A stretch of DNA of 64,000 bases, from NCBI GenBank assembly GCA_023053545.1, contig JAKZAN010000004.1, positions 6,882,001 through 6,946,000 on the forward strand, written 5' to 3'. Source of the stretch: Lepidurus packardi. Its lineage: Eukaryota > Arthropoda > Branchiopoda > Notostraca > Triopsidae. Below the pieces are notes generated by a model that was given only the letters and a program-made list of their open reading frames with translations, did not search any database and was not told the DNA's origin. Below, one piece after another: positions 1 through 14,029 of this stretch (within the stretch, counting starts at the first letter, position 1; each line of letters begins with the position of its first letter). The translations under genes were made by a program, and so were the position numbers.

Positions 1-3000
1 GGCTCTACTCAAACCAAGCTGCTCGTAAACGCTTCAGTGGATGCGTTGGACGAACTACCGTCTGCGTCCAGCGTGGCAATGGCGTTGCCACGCGTGGAGA
101 GCATCATTATCCCTAACGATGAGAAAATGCATGGCAAGCGAGTCCTGGTCAATGTGACGATCGCAACCGATGACGCGGAACCGTCGGACCAGCAGGGGAA
201 CCGTCAGCATGCTTCTCAACTGCACCCAGTTTACGTTTTATCCATCTCCGTCCCCACAGACGGCGGCTCGCCTACCTCGTCGTCCTCGGAACGCGACATG
301 AAACCCGAAGTCAATTTGTCCCCGCAAGTCCTACTCAGTTTGGCAGGCAACGTATCCGAAGACGTATTATTAGATCCATGGAAAACCGAGCCGACTCACG
401 TGACCGAGGTGGAACGTTTTATAGCGCCAGCATCGTCTCCTCCTCCTCCGCCGATTTGGCCCTTCATGGGCGGGGCGCACTGCCAATGCACGTGTCCGTG
501 CATGGAAGCGGAAGCGGCCCTCGTACCCAACAGCGAGAAAATACGAGACATCCCACCACAAGAGAAGAACGAGAGTATTGAAGCGGGAAATCAGACGACC
601 ACCGCAGCATCGGTTCAGCAAACTGATGCTATTACCACGACCACAACCACCCACCAGACTATTAGTACTCCAGCTACGACTGATCCGGTCGAGTTGGGTA
701 CCGAAAATGCGACCCTTAACGATGGATTGCCCTTTCCCATTGAAGATAACGATGGCTTTGATACCGAGGACGAGTTGGATGAAAGCGAAGAAGAATTTAA
801 CCAACTGAACCCGGAAGCGGAAGTATCGACTGACCTTGCCAGTACCACAAAAAGCACACCCACTGCGACCCCGAGTTGTACGTGCGAAAAAGTACCGCCT
901 ATTCTCATCTTGGAAGGTGAGAGACACATAGATTCGTGATGGAAAATGGGAGGAAAGTGTCCTAAGCTGACGAAAGACATGAAGATGAACATTCCTTGAC
1001 TTTCTGCCGCTCTAAAACTGCGCTTTTGGCTGCTCACATTCGTCTCATCGCTTTGGGGAGAACAAGCTTCCTTATATATACGTATTTTTTAAGGGGGAAA
1101 CGCTACCTATTGAGCGTTTTTTATGCATGTGCCGTGCCTTTTCTGTGCTTTGGGGAAAAAGAAAATCGCTACACTCAACTTTTGTTTTATGGACGGGGCG
1201 TTTCCTTGTTCTTTTTTAAGGCTTGTGACTTTTCGCATGAATAAAATCTGGATTTCCTTGACACTTTATCAGCAACGTGAGGAAGGGAAAGAAAAGTAAT
1301 GGGTGTGAGAAAAGGAATGTTATACTCAAATGCGATAAATATGTTTTTCCTTGTGTGTCCGTGTGTGTATTTTCTCTTGTAGGCGCGAGCACGTTTCCGG
1401 CTCGTACATTCCCGCCTGATGGTACCACCTTCGCACAAATGAGCTTGGGAGAGAAAGTGTCGAGCACTATTCCCGGTTATAGTTACTGGAATATGCAGTT
1501 CTATCAAAGTGAAGCTGCCTACGTACGCTTTGAGTTCAATATTCCTCGAGGGGCAAGTTTGGGACTCTACGCACGACGAAACGCATTACCTACGCATACT
1601 CATTATGACGTCATCGAAGTACTGAGCGGGTACAAGAGCAGAACAACGCGCGCTTCTCCCGTAAGGATTTTTTTCTTCTTTTCTTCTTTGCATTTTGTAA
1701 TTATTTTCTAAGAGTTTATTTTAATTGTCATATTTGTTTTAGTATTTCATTTCTTGGAAATCAATACCCACCCAAAGCACAATGTTGCTTTTTTGATTCG
1801 TACTTATAATTTACGTTATTGTAAGAACGAAATATTCTGTTTAAAATTTTAATAACTAGCTATTTTACGAGTTATTGGCATTCAAAACTTGGGTCGTGAC
1901 GTCATAGGCAAAGCTTGGCTGGCTTACGACGCTAGTTACCATGGTGATTGTTCCATTTCCATGCTTAAAATAGTAAGCAAAGATCTCGGGCACAATTTAG
2001 TGGTATTTCTGCGACACGGAAAGCCCACGTGATCTTATATTTTGAAATTCTTCTCTATTTAACTGCTTGCGTACTACTTCATGCACGCGATGGAAGAAAT
2101 GTGTTACTATAAACTGGATTTTTTTGCTTAAAGTCGCTTTAAAGTAAGTCCAAATTGAGACGAAAATAATAGCTTAACTTTTCTAATCCTTGCGGTGAAA
2201 ACAATAACCTTTTCCTTTCTTTTGTGATAATGTTTGTTACATCGCAGCCCACAGCTGATTGGTCAGGTGACGGAATCGTGTCGAACTCAACCAAGACAAG
2301 TTTTTTTGTCAGTTTTCTTTCTTAACGACGGACAGTCTCGTAGGAAAGTTGGAACTTCTTTCTCCTTTTCTTTTTCTTCTCATTAAAAGAATTGTTGCCA
2401 TAGTTTTAAGGGAGCTTGTGAAATCCGTTGTGTTGAGGGTCTTGGTTCGTTGAGCGGTTATTTTCGTATCGTTTTGGGATAATTCTTAGATTTTGATAAG
2501 CCATGCGAGTAGTAGAAGCTGTTGAAACATTGCAGTTCTTGAATAGCAAATAATTTATGTTGGGTTGTATAATCTTATTATATTTTCTGTTTTTTGCCCA
2601 AATAGCCTTCCGTGGCGAAAGAAGTGGTTTTGTACTTGGAGCCGGGTCATTGGTTCGTGTCGCTCTACAATGACGATGGGGACCCTCAAGAAGTGACGTG
2701 TGTGACTTCCATCGCCCAAGACATGACACTGCATTGTCCGCGTGGCTGTAGCGGGAACGGCGAGTGCTTGCTGGGCAAATGCCAATGCAAATCCGGCTTC
2801 GGAGGCGAGGATTGCTCCGAGAGTATATGTCCGTTGTTATGCAGCGGGCGCGGAGAGTACGTCAACGGCCGCTGTCAGTGCCATCCGGGTTGGAAAGGCC
2901 GCGAATGCAGTTTCCGTCACGATGAGTGTGAAGTGCCGGATTGCCACGGCCATGGACAATGCACCCATGGTAAATGCGTCTGTGCGCGAGGCTTCAAAGG

Positions 3001-6000
3001 CGAATTCTGTGATCAAGGTACATTTTACCCTACCCTTTTATAGTCATTTTTGTGCTCCTTTCCTGTTCTTTTGTGTCTCCTTTCAATGTTTTTGAAAAAA
3101 AGGACAAATGTCTTTTCAACCTTTTATAAAAAATAAAGTGAAAAAAGTAAACAAAAAGGGTAAAAAAGCAAAGGATGTTTCAGGTGAATCGATCCAGTAA
3201 TAACACGTTGTTTCTTTCTAGTGGACTGTCCTAATCCCACGTGCTCGGATCATGGTTATTGCTTGGGAGGCACTTGCGTCTGCAAACGTGGCTGGAAGGG
3301 ACCGGATTGTTCGCAGATTGACAGCGATTCCAAGCAATGTTTGCCCGATTGTTCTGGACAAGGCACGTTCAATTTAGAGCTGCAGAAATGTATTTGCAAT
3401 GATGGCTGGACAGGCGAAGACTGCTCCAAAGGTACATTTTTCTTTATTCTTTGTAACAATGTTTTTTTTATTGTTTTTTGTTGTTTTTTTTTTGTTTGTT
3501 TTTTAAAGAAGAAGAATTGCGGCTATTCTTCATTTGGTTTGAACCTTTCCTCCTCTTTTTTATGTTTTCATGTCCTTTTGTTATGTTTACCCAAGGCTTG
3601 GGAGCTTTTGAGTTGTAAATGACTTTGTTCTTCGCAGAAATGTGTGGGCTGAACTGTGGTGGACACGGCCGTTGTGAAGCAGGCGCTTGTGTTTGTGACA
3701 TGGGATGGACCGGAGAACTCTGCAACGAGCGTCAGTGCGATGCCAGGTAAAAAAGGAACCGACAAATGTTCTAACTCGCACATCTAAGCTTTTGCATGTG
3801 GTGAAGCGCAAAAGAAAGAGCAAGAGAAAGAAAAAAATCAATACTTTTCAATACCACACCGTCCTGTTAACCACACCCTTGGACCCTTATTTCCTAGTCG
3901 CAGGAAAAAATTCAAAAAGAAGAGAAAACAAAATGTTAATGAGCTTCTTCCCGGGTGGTTTTTATTTCGCAGGTGTAATGATCACGGACAGTGTAAAAAC
4001 GGGACGTGTTTATGCATCACCGGCTGGAATGGAAGACACTGCAGTTTGGAAGGTTGTCCCAAAGATTGCTCTCGACACGGACAATGCAAAACTGGACTTG
4101 AAGGCGACTGGGCTTGTCGCTGTGACCGGGGTTGGGAAGGCATAGATTGCAGTACACCTATCGAGTTGGAATGTGATGACGGTAAAGATAATGACAAAGG
4201 TAATGTAGGACAGTGTCCTTTGTTAGGCGTGTTGCTATCTTGATGGATCTGTTTTTAATTTATTTTTCCCGCCCTTTTCGGTATGCATCTGACAGATGGC
4301 TTGACGGATTGTGAAGATTCCGAGTGCTGTCCTTCCAGGCATTGCAAAAAGAGTCCTCTATGCGTGACGTCACCTAAACCCATCGATATTCTACTAAGGA
4401 AACAACCGCCAGCAATCACAGCGTCGTTTTTTGAACGGATGAAGTTCCTCATTGAAGAAGGCAGCTTGCAAAGCTACGCCAAGCAAGACGCCTTTAACGA
4501 AAGGTAAATTTTGTCTCTTGTTAAAGCTTCCTAATTCTGGGTATAGAGAGAAAACGAGCTTAGAACGAGGGTTAGAAACTGTCAATTGTGCGCTCGATAT
4601 AAGTTTAAAAGAAGGCAAATAGAAGAAAAAGCACCTTCTCGAGTTTGTTTTGACAAATAGTCGGGGAAGCACACTTTGCTAATGGAGGAAACTCAAACTC
4701 GGGGATTTGGTTAACTTGACTAACCTTGTACTGACTTTGTCCTTGTCTGTATTTTTCCGTCTGACTCCTTCACTCTCAAATCGGTTCTTCCCTTTGAGTG
4801 GGTTTTGTTTCTTAACAACTTCTGAAATTAAAATAATTGAACCATTGTTAAGCGAAATAAGGCACGCTGGAAAAATACGGATTAACAATAACAATGTAGT
4901 AATACTTGTACATTTACATCCCACAACACGGCTTTTGTATACCTGTTCTTTTTTTCCTACACGGGATACGGGATTTGGGCTGACATTTATTTTAGCTATA
5001 CAAATTTTTACCATAAAAAATAAGAAAAAAGTCTAGGATAACAAAACGAAGATACACAATTGAAAAGGGATTTATGCGGGCAAAAAAAAAAGTTTTTGAA
5101 TATTTCTGGGGTTGTATGTGTTGATTTGTGGCGTCTTTTATTTGTATTTTTTCCCTCCCTCCTTTGCGTGGCTGCTCTTAGTCTCTTCTGGAGCCATTTC
5201 AACGCCAGGTAAGCAGACCCGCCCACTTTTCCTCCCCTTCCCCAGTACACACACATACACTACACAACACGTTACGCATTGCATGCAAAATTGTCCCGTA
5301 GATCTTGCCATTTTAACGATCACTAATGTACTAATTCAATAACCTAATTACCGCACGTCGCATGCCGTTGTCTCCACGGACCTGTGATTATTTTTTAATT
5401 ATTGATTCTTTTTACTTGTTTTATTTTTTTTTTTATTTGGAGCTTTGTGGTGTGGTGTTTGTTGTATTGCACGAACCCGACATATGCCTTGGATGTATAG
5501 CATTGATTGGTATGTATTGAGTTTTTTTTTTGGTTTCACGGGTTTGGTACTTTTGTAGTAGAAGTTTTTTGAGTTGCGCTGCGGTTTGAACATAAGCTGT
5601 AGAGATATTTCTTTCTCCGTTTTTTGGAGAGGAAATCCCATGCGAGAGTAGTTTTTGTGGGCGAACCGTTTCGGTTTTTCATACATAAACTCTTTCAATT
5701 TTATCCTAAACAGTCGGACGGCTGTAGTTCGTGGAAGGGTGCTAACTCCAGTAGGCGTGGGCTTACTGGGCGTTCGCGTGTCGAGCTCGAATCCATTAGA
5801 AGGTTTCACATTGACGAGGGACGATGGCTGGTTTGACTTGATGGTCAATGGAGGCGGAGCTGTGGTTCTGCAGTTTGGTAGAAGCCCCTTCAAGCCACAA
5901 ACGAGGACCGTTTTCGCCCCTTGGAATGAGGTAAAACATCTAAAGCCTCTTATTTTATTCTGTATCTAAAAAAGCTAATTTATTTTTCGAACTTTAAAAC

Positions 6001-9000
6001 CGTTTTTGTAGGTGGTTATCTTGGATACGATTGTCATGAGCACCGAAGATGAGAAGACCGTTAATGGAGTCCCTCACATGTCCTGCGAAGCGCATGATTA
6101 CGATCTTATGAAGCCAGTCGTACTAGCCACGTGGAAACATGGATTCCAGGGCTCTTGTCCTGCCCAGAGTGCAATTTTGGCCGAATCCCAGGTAAAAAAA
6201 AACAAGCAAACAACCAAAGTAAAAATAAAAAAAAATAGAATTGGGTAAAGTGTCCAGCTGGATGAGATTTATTATTTCATAGTTTAAAACTTTCATGTTT
6301 TCGACATCCCCTTCTAGGTGGTGCAAGAAAGCTTGACGATTCCAGGAACGGGTGTCCATTTGGTCTATCATTCATCGCGCAGCGCGGGTTATTTGTCTAC
6401 CATTCAGCTCCAACTAACCCCAGACGTCATCCCCAGCACGCTCGTAAGAATCCATTTAAGGATTACCATCGAAGGCATTTTGTTCGAGAAAATACTCGAG
6501 GCAGACCCAGACATCAAGTATACTTATGCGTGGAATCGCTTTAACGTGTACAGGTAACAAAAGAAAAGAAAAACTGTCAAAAGCAACATTTTAACACAAA
6601 TTATGGTGTTTGTTTCCAGGCAACGTGTGTATGGCGTTACAACAGCCTTGGTTAAGGTGGGCTATGTTTATAATTCATGCCAGGATATTATCTGGGACGT
6701 GCAAACAACCAAGCTTAGTGGCCACGATATGAGCATTTCTGAAATTGGGGGCTGGAACTTGGACATTCATCACCGCTATAATTTCCACGAAGGTGAGTGA
6801 CGTACTAATGTAAACTTTTATTTTCTGGAAGCCGTTGTTCCTTATTCGGGAATGATTTGTTTTCTCTCTGGTTTCTTAATTTATTTTATTTTATTTATTT
6901 TTTTTTTGCACAGGCATCTTGCAAAAGGGAGACGGAACCAATTTGTACTTGAAGTATCGACCCGAAATGCTCCGCACAACCATGGGCGACGGGCACCAAA
7001 GGCCTTTGGACTGCCCCGATTGTGATGGGTTGGCTATCAAACAACGACTCCTTGCTCCAGTGGCTTTAGCGGCAGGACAAGACGGATCTCTCTACGTGGG
7101 CGATTTCAATTACGTTCGTCGAGTGTCTCCGGATGGTGTGGTCAAAACGATCTTGCGACTGAAGTAAGTCTTTCGGTTTCCCTCCACCCACGAGTTGGGG
7201 AAGTTTCTTTTTTTTATGATCCTGATGTGATGGGTATTAACCTGGAGTCTGATTTTCTCGTTTTCCTCTGCAGTGCCACGCGGGTTTCGTATCGATACTA
7301 TATGGCCGTGAGCCCGGTAGACGGCACCTTGTTCTTATCGGACCCTGAAGCACACCAAATCATTAAAATCAAGCAGATGGAGGATGTTAGCGATCCCGAA
7401 CGTAATTGGGAACCTGCAGTGGGCTCTGGAGACCGTTGCCTGCCTGGAGATGAAGCGCAGTGTGGAGATGGGGGCTTGGCCCGAGATGCCAAACTAGCTT
7501 ATCCCAAAGGTACAATACTTTCCCTTTTTCCTTTCCCCTTCTTTTTCGAGTTTACTTCGAGTGTTTTTGAGTACAAGCTCGGATTTCTTCAGGCGTCGCT
7601 GTTTCGGCTGAGAACGTACTCTTCTTCGCGGATGGAACCAATCTCCGTATGGTAGATAAAGACGGCATCATTAGTACCATTGTTGGGAACCATCGTCATC
7701 GCGCTCATTGGAAACCCATGCCCTGTGAAGGAACTCTAAGTCTTAGCGAAGTAAGTCCTTATGGCTCTGTTCTTATCCATTTTACAGTAGATGCGGCTTA
7801 TTGTGATCACGGGTTGTTAGAATTAGCCGCTTTGTAGAATCAAATTTTAAAGGATCGATTCAGAATGATAAAATTCATAGCATTGTAATGGGTTATTAGA
7901 ATCACACTTTCGCGTATTAGAATCAATTTCAAGAGAATCTTCACATGTACAGTAACGAAACTGAGTTTAAACAGCTCAAAACCCCCTGGATACGGGCCTA
8001 GCGTTTTGACCAATCCTGTCATTTCCGGCTTAAAAAACAAACCAAACTCCTCAGTCAATTCAATGAGCAGGTTATTCAATTCAATGACAAGTTCCTTTAA
8101 TTGACTGGGAAAATTTAGACGGAATATCGTGTTGAGAACCCTGCCCAAGAGTAGCAGTAGGCTTCAAAGGCGCAGTGCTTAAGTTGTGTTTTAGACGCGT
8201 GGTTATATAAAATGGCGATGAACTAGAAAAGAGTTGATTTAAAAGTAGAAGAGAAGTTGCGGCTCATTGAAACTTATGACAAGTTATATTTAAAAGATTT
8301 GCCACAAAGCGAAGCGGCCGTTAAATTAGAATTCCTCAATCATCTCTTTCAAAATTGTTGAAAAGACGTTATGAAGTAAAAAATAGTGGGCAAACTGAAT
8401 CTAGAAACAGGAAATTTTCTTTTTCTATTTCTTTTTTTACTTTTTTTTTATGCAATGCTTCGGCAAAACAGTAACAACCATCAGTGCCTTCTGTGACTGT
8501 TATGCATCAATAAGCGAAGGTATACGGGAGCCTTAATCGTAGCATTCTGTTGCAAAAACCAAACGATTTTACCCAAATGTTACATGAAGATTTTAAAGCT
8601 AGCGAGATGGATGAACTGATTTTCGGTTATTAGAATCTCCGCTTAATAGAATAAATGTTCTATTGACAAACGTGATCATAATAAGCGGCATCTACTGTAC
8701 ATTCTTTATTTTCGCATTCGTGGGAATTTGAAATGTTAAAACAGATTTTCATGGAAATGTATTTTATTTGCAGGCTCATTTACGCTGGCCAACTGCCTTA
8801 GCCATCAACCCTTTGGATAATGCACTCCATGTGGTAGACGATCATATGATTGTCAAGCTAACTCCCGACGACCGTATCAAGATCGTAGCTGGGCGGCCGT
8901 TGCACTGCGCTCCGGTGGGCACCAACGCTGGGATGTTTGCTGGCTCGGATATGGCTGCTCAAGCATCTTTAACGATGCCTCAAGGCATGGCTTTTGCCCC

Positions 9001-12000
9001 CAACGGCGATTTATACGTCGCCGAAAGCGATGCACAACGTATCAATCGCGTTCGTCGGATTGGCACCGACGGAAGAATCGCCCACGTTGCTGGGCTGGAT
9101 TCCAAATGCAATTGTTTAGACCCTGGCTGTACTTGCTTTGATGAAGATCACTTCCTCGCGACAGCTTCGAGGTTCCACACCGTTTCTGCCATCGCCGTCA
9201 CGCCGGACGGAATCCTACACCTCTGCGACCAAGCCAATTTGCGAATTCGAGCGGTTATTTCTGTCCTGCCCGAGGCCGACGACAGCCGCAATTTTGAGAT
9301 CTTTGCCCCAGAAGGACAAGTCATCTATGTTTTCAACCGGTTTGGCCAGCACGTCGCCACGCGCAACATGGTAACGGGTAAAAACGTGTACGTCTTCACG
9401 TACAACGTCAATACCAGCAACGGGAAGCTGAGTACTGTTACCGACGCAGCGGGTAACAAAGTCTTCATCCTCCGCGACTACGCCAATCAAGTCTCGTCCA
9501 TCGAAAACACCAAAGGGCAGAAATGTCGGCTGAAAATGTCACGAACCCGTCTCTTGCAGGAATTCAGCACTCCGGAAGGTCTTAATTCCACGTTTGATTA
9601 CCACGGATCTACTGGGTTGTTGCGCACGCGCTGGGATAGTACGGGCAGCAGTTCGCTCTATAATTATGACGAAAACGGACGGCTCATCTCGGCCGTTTCT
9701 CCGACAGGCGAAATGATAACTTTGGTCTTTGACCTCAGCTTGAAAGGCGCGTCTGTTCAAGTCACACATGGCGAACAAGCGCCGGTGACGTACTTTATCA
9801 AGAACTCGCGGGTCAGTCGCAAGACCGCCGATGTTGAAGAAACAACTGCCTTGTTACCCGATCGCGGAGTCATTACAGTCACACCGTGGTCCCATACCGT
9901 CACCTTGGAGACGGTCGCATACCCAGTTTTGAGCGACTTGGATCCGGTACTCGGAGAAAGCTTCCCGATTCCGGGAAAACAAAAACTGGAAATTGGCGGT
10001 GAGCTGGTGAACCGCTTTGAATGGCGGTATTACTTGAGACGCAAAGATTCGCGCACTGGAGTAAGCAAGAAACGCGATATTGCACAAGTGGGTAAACGGA
10101 TGCGGGTCAATGGAGAGAACCTAGCGGCGGTCGAGTACGACAAAGATTCCCTTACGGAAGCACTTTTCATGGAAGACCGACTCGAGTTGCTGAATATTAG
10201 CTATGACGAGATGTCACGGCCAGTCGCCTGGACTCCAAGGTAAGACAATTTTCCTTTTCTTCGAAACCCCATTTGTCGTGTTGCAAGTTGTCAGTTTCCT
10301 CATATCTTTTCTATATATTGAGCCTTTCAATATATAAAATTCCCCTTGTTACCATGGTTATCGTTTTGCTGTTTAAGACAGTAAACAAGCCCTCTGGCCC
10401 ATCAGAAAGCCGCATGATCCTATTATCTTTGAGTTTCTTTCTTTAATAGCTTAATTACTAATTCCTGCACAATGAATTAAGAAAGATCACTAGAAACTAG
10501 ATTTTGTATTCCAGCTTTAAAGAAAAAGTTGTTTGTTAGTGACTGTTGCCTTTTAAACTTCCGTTGCCGTCGCTGCATTGTTCTGATCGATTTGAACTTC
10601 TGCCTCTTTTTCCTGGCATGTTTACGATAGCGTGACAAAAAGCAATGAATAATGATTTACTTGTATCGTTATTCAGCGTATTAATTTATTGTTAGTTTTG
10701 CAGTATGATTTGTGGCTTTTTGTTTTGTTTTGTTCGCTTATTACATCCAATTAACTGTGGTTGATTCCTGGGTAAAAAGTTGTTGTGTCAAGCGTTGATT
10801 GGATGGAGTCTGCAACGTCTTTGTTTCTAGAATCTAGCATTTTAATAGCACACTTAAATGCAACCTTGCGTGAAAATTAAGAAGTGAAATTAAGATAATT
10901 AGTATATTGCTGGCACCCAGCACAATCATACTCGATTTCTATATTTTCCTGCACGAGCGCACGCACCTTTTTGGCCCATTTGGAAAAGGTTTCGTTAGCC
11001 AAGGATCATCGCTCATACTAATAGCTATTATAATGATCCTTTCAATGTATCCTTTTCCCCTTGCCTACTATTACGAAGGCTTGCTCAATTAGCTCGTTAA
11101 CGAAGCAGCAATTATATCCTAAAAGTCGTAAAAAAATAGCAGTTTTTCTACAAATTCCGACAGTTCGGTGTTTTAAAAACTCATGTGAAAGAAGCGTGTG
11201 AGCGAACTAATAATAAAAACCACACCTGTGGCTTTCCCCTTGTTTCTCTCTCTCTCCTCTCAATAAACAGAGGCTCGTTTGCTACCGTGGAAATCCGATA
11301 TGACCGTTATGGCCAATTAGCCCAATGGAAACATGGCGAGCTAACAGAAACATACAATTACGACCGAAGTGGCCGCTTAGCCGAAGTCGTTTTCCCCGAC
11401 AACCACAAGATCGTCTACACTTTCAAAGATCCTATGACATCCATGGTAAATTGAATTGCTTTTTCCTTTGTAGAAAAATAAAGCTGCCGAAAACTTGAAA
11501 CTGAATTTCTGTTTTTTGTATTGTTTTATTCTCTAGCCTTCCCAAATTACGACTGCCAGCGGACATACTTTCCTAATCCAGTACGATGCCATGGGAGCGT
11601 TTCAATCCTTGACCACACCTCGAGGCCATATCCACTCCTTCGCAATCCAACTCATTCCAGGCTATTTGAAGATCCTCTACTACTCCCCGGTGCACCGGAA
11701 TCCCTACAAACTGCTCTTGGACGACCAAGGGCGCATTGTGAGCAAAATGTACCCAGGACAAACGTCCCGGATTGTGCATTTATACGACAACGCGTCCCGT
11801 CTGGCCACCGTTTTAGCGGGCATTTCCGAGTCCAACTTCGACTACTATGAGGACACGGGGTTATTGCGCGCCTTAGAAGTTAAAGACCGTCCGTATGAGC
11901 TGAAAACGGAATGGAAGTACCACGGCGGCTTGGTCAAGGAAGAGAAAATGCGCTACGGATCCAAGACGGGCTTAGACAATGCTCGTTTCCGACAGAAATA

Positions 12001-14029
12001 CGACGGGAACGGACGTTTGGCCCTCATCGAGACCGAAATCAACGGCAAGGAATTACCCCCGCACGCATTCCTCTATAACCCCAATCTCGGCTTATTGGAA
12101 GGCATCAACGATTTACGCATTTACCGCAACGCGTTTAACCGCACGGTCATGCAAGACACTGCCAAACATTACTTCCGGATCTCCGATTGGGACAAGTACG
12201 GCCGCTCCTCCATGACCTTAATTAACATTAAGGGCTATGACGCGTATAAAATCGAGCTGGAATTCGATATTCTGAGTCGGATCACGCGCAAACGCATTAC
12301 ATTAGGTCAACGCACGTCCACTATCGACATTCTATACACTCCAGATGGCGCTGTGTCCGAGTACGTTGGCGGGAAGACATGGAAATACTCGTACGACGAT
12401 AACGGCAACATCATCGCCGTGTCCCAAGACGGCCAACGCACTACCATGTCATACGATGCCGGCGACCGTGTCGTAGGTTACGGCGACGTGGAATATGTGT
12501 CATATGACACGCACGGTTTCGTCGTACGGCGCGGCGGGCAAAAGTTGCTGTATAACGACCGCGGCCAGCTGGCTTATGTTACCGAGGCTCAGAAGTATCG
12601 TGTCTGGTATAATTACGATCACCAGGGTCGTTTGGCTGCGTGGCGGGACGACAAGGGCAACGTGACTCAATTCTTCTACGCCAACGCTTTACAACCGCAT
12701 TGCGTGACCCACGTCCATTCGCCTAAAGAAGGTCGCACGATCCGCTATTTGTACGACGAAAAGGGACATGTGGTCGCCATGGAACGGCCTGATCAACGCT
12801 ACTACATCGCCAATGATGAAAGTGGCTCGCCCGCCGTGGTCTTCAACGTCCATGGCACCGTCATTAAAACGGTGGATCGAACCCCCTTCGGCCGGGTGAT
12901 CCATGACACCGAGCCTGACATGTACGTCGCCGTCGACTTCCGCGGTGGAATCTTAGATCCGCATTCCGGGTTGATCCATTTCGGCTCCCGGGTTTATGAT
13001 CCTCTTTTAGGGCAGTGGCTCACCCCTAATTGGGAAACCTTGCATTCCAACCTCAAATCCCCCACCGATATCTTCATCTACCGGTACTACAACAACGACC
13101 CTGTTAACTTAAACCGAGGATTTGACTATCGCACGGATATGAGGTCGTGGATGGAGCTCTTTGGGTACGATCTAAGCGCCCTTTCGGGCCCACAGTACAC
13201 TTCCGCGTATGCTCCGACGCGCAAACTGCAGCAGCAAGACTGCGCAAGTAGCGTTAAGAGTCCCGTACCGGCCTTTGGCGTCATTTCGGGCTTGCAATGT
13301 CTGACCCAGAGCATCCAGAGTAGCATGGATTCGTTGACTTTTGTGCCTGTGGTGAGCTTGAAAGCCGGGCAGGAGATGCGCCGGAACTCATTGCCGCAGT
13401 TTGCGCATAAGAAGCCCACGCTGGGCGAAGGCTTGCTCTTATCGCGCGTAAGTAATCGAGTCGTCGTTACGACGTTGGAAGGCACTAGCAATACGGTTAT
13501 GCAAGACGTGTTGACGTCAGTGTTGAACAGTGCGCATTTCTTGGACGTACGCACCGTGACGAGCGAGCAGGACGTCCTTTACTTTGTCAAGGAAAGCCCG
13601 ACGAAAATGCGCGACGACCAGGAAGAATTACGGCGACTAAGTGGCGCCTTTAATATTAGTCTCAGCGAGGGTGATTCCGGGTCCTGGGAGTTAAGAATCA
13701 GCAACAGCGAAGTGGTGCTTAACGTCATATACGGCTCGGAAGTAGAGCAAGCGCGCCACCGCGCATTGCGTATTGCCCATCGGCGAGCGGTGGAAGCCGC
13801 GTGGGTCCGGGAGAAGCAGCTGGTTGAAATGGGCTTGCCTGGACTTGTGGATTGGTCGGTGGAGGAAAAAGTGGAGCTATTGACGCGCGGGGAAGTGGAC
13901 GGCTTCGTCGGCTCCGATTTGCATAATATCTACCATTACCCTCAGTTGGCCGATGATCCTAGTAACGTCATTTTCCGGCGAGATGGACGACGTAAGCGAA
14001 GAAAAAGTCACCGATCCAGAGGCCACTAA
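1..14029 (+). CDS. Teneurin (Ten-m/Ten-a type), 5'-truncated, 17 exons in window
   Basis: Teneurins are single-pass synaptic adhesion proteins that pair across cells with teneurins or latrophilin. Coding exons: 1-916, 1383-1660, 2606-3017, 3222-3431, 3638-3746, 3973-4199, 4296-4503, 5714-5930, 6012-6191, 6318-6553, 6620-6792, 6914-7163, 7274-7509, 7593-7750, 8774-10239, 11271-11445, 11537-14029. Phases agree at every junction and give 2647 codons plus stop. In order (window numbering): Ser/Thr/Pro-rich juxtamembrane stretch; conserved block [14 protein letters not shown]; eight EGF repeats (about 442-705); Cys-rich/TTR-like region ([21 protein letters not shown]); NHL propeller (about 1080-1440); Rhs-type YD shell (from about 1448) with core motif [17 protein letters not shown] near 2302; then the Tox-GHH/TCAP-like C-terminus and a basic tail. 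The cytoplasmic and membrane exons lie before base 1. I cannot decide between the two insect paralogues. Confidence 0.97.
1893..2065. repeat. Dispersed intronic repeat, copy A
   Basis: In a teneurin intron, this stretch has an ordered set of short motifs shared with copies at 10343 and 17365: TGACGTCA (1897-1904), GTTACCATGG (1935-1944), a TAAGCAAAG-like segment, then AAAGCCCACGTGATC near 2020-2034 and a T-rich end. Order and spacing are similar although the sequence between diverges. Boundaries are approximate. Confidence 0.45.
5182..5208 (+). other. Candidate 27-nt cassette microexon in teneurin
   Basis: In the 1.2-kb intron between the exons ending at 4503 and starting at 5714, a 27-nt segment is flanked by a pyrimidine-rich acceptor (...gctgctcttag) and a good donor (gtaagc). 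Both neighbours use phase 2, and the segment keeps that phase: it would insert nine residues (SLFWSHFNA) just before [10 protein letters not shown] without shifting the frame. Skipping it gives the conserved family junction, so inclusion would be alternative. Vertebrate teneurins use similarly short alternative inserts elsewhere in the ectodomain. This is inference from splice signals only. Confidence 0.4.
7785..8697 (+). mobile_element. Pogo/Tigger-like DNA transposon relic with intact terminal inverted repeats
   Basis: This 913-bp element lies in a teneurin intron. It starts CAGTAGATGCGGCTTATTG and ends in the inverse complement. The 27-bp terminal inverted repeats differ at two positions and are flanked by TA dinucleotides (7783-7784 and 8698-8699), the target duplication of the Tc1/mariner-pogo group. 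Short subterminal motifs (ttattagaatc) recur inside both ends. Around 8236-8420 the plus strand encodes a CENP-B/pogo-type helix-turn-helix: [14 protein letters not shown]...[10 protein letters not shown], continued in another frame as [18 protein letters not shown]. The catalytic DDE part is missing, so it is a frameshifted, internally deleted copy that could move only with help from a full element. Confidence 0.8.
10343..10445. repeat. Dispersed intronic repeat, copy B
   Basis: In the 1-kb teneurin intron 10240-11270. It contains GTTACCATGGTTA (10348-10360), AGTAAACAAGCC and AAAGCCGCATGATCCTATT before a T-rich tail, matching copies A and C in order. The TGACGTCA element at the left of the other copies is absent. 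The rest of this intron is AT-rich with no recognised feature. Confidence 0.45.

Noticed and set aside
370..1037. Minus-strand ORFs opposite the first teneurin exon
   Set aside because: Shadows of the coding exon; composition follows the teneurin codons and no family resemblance.
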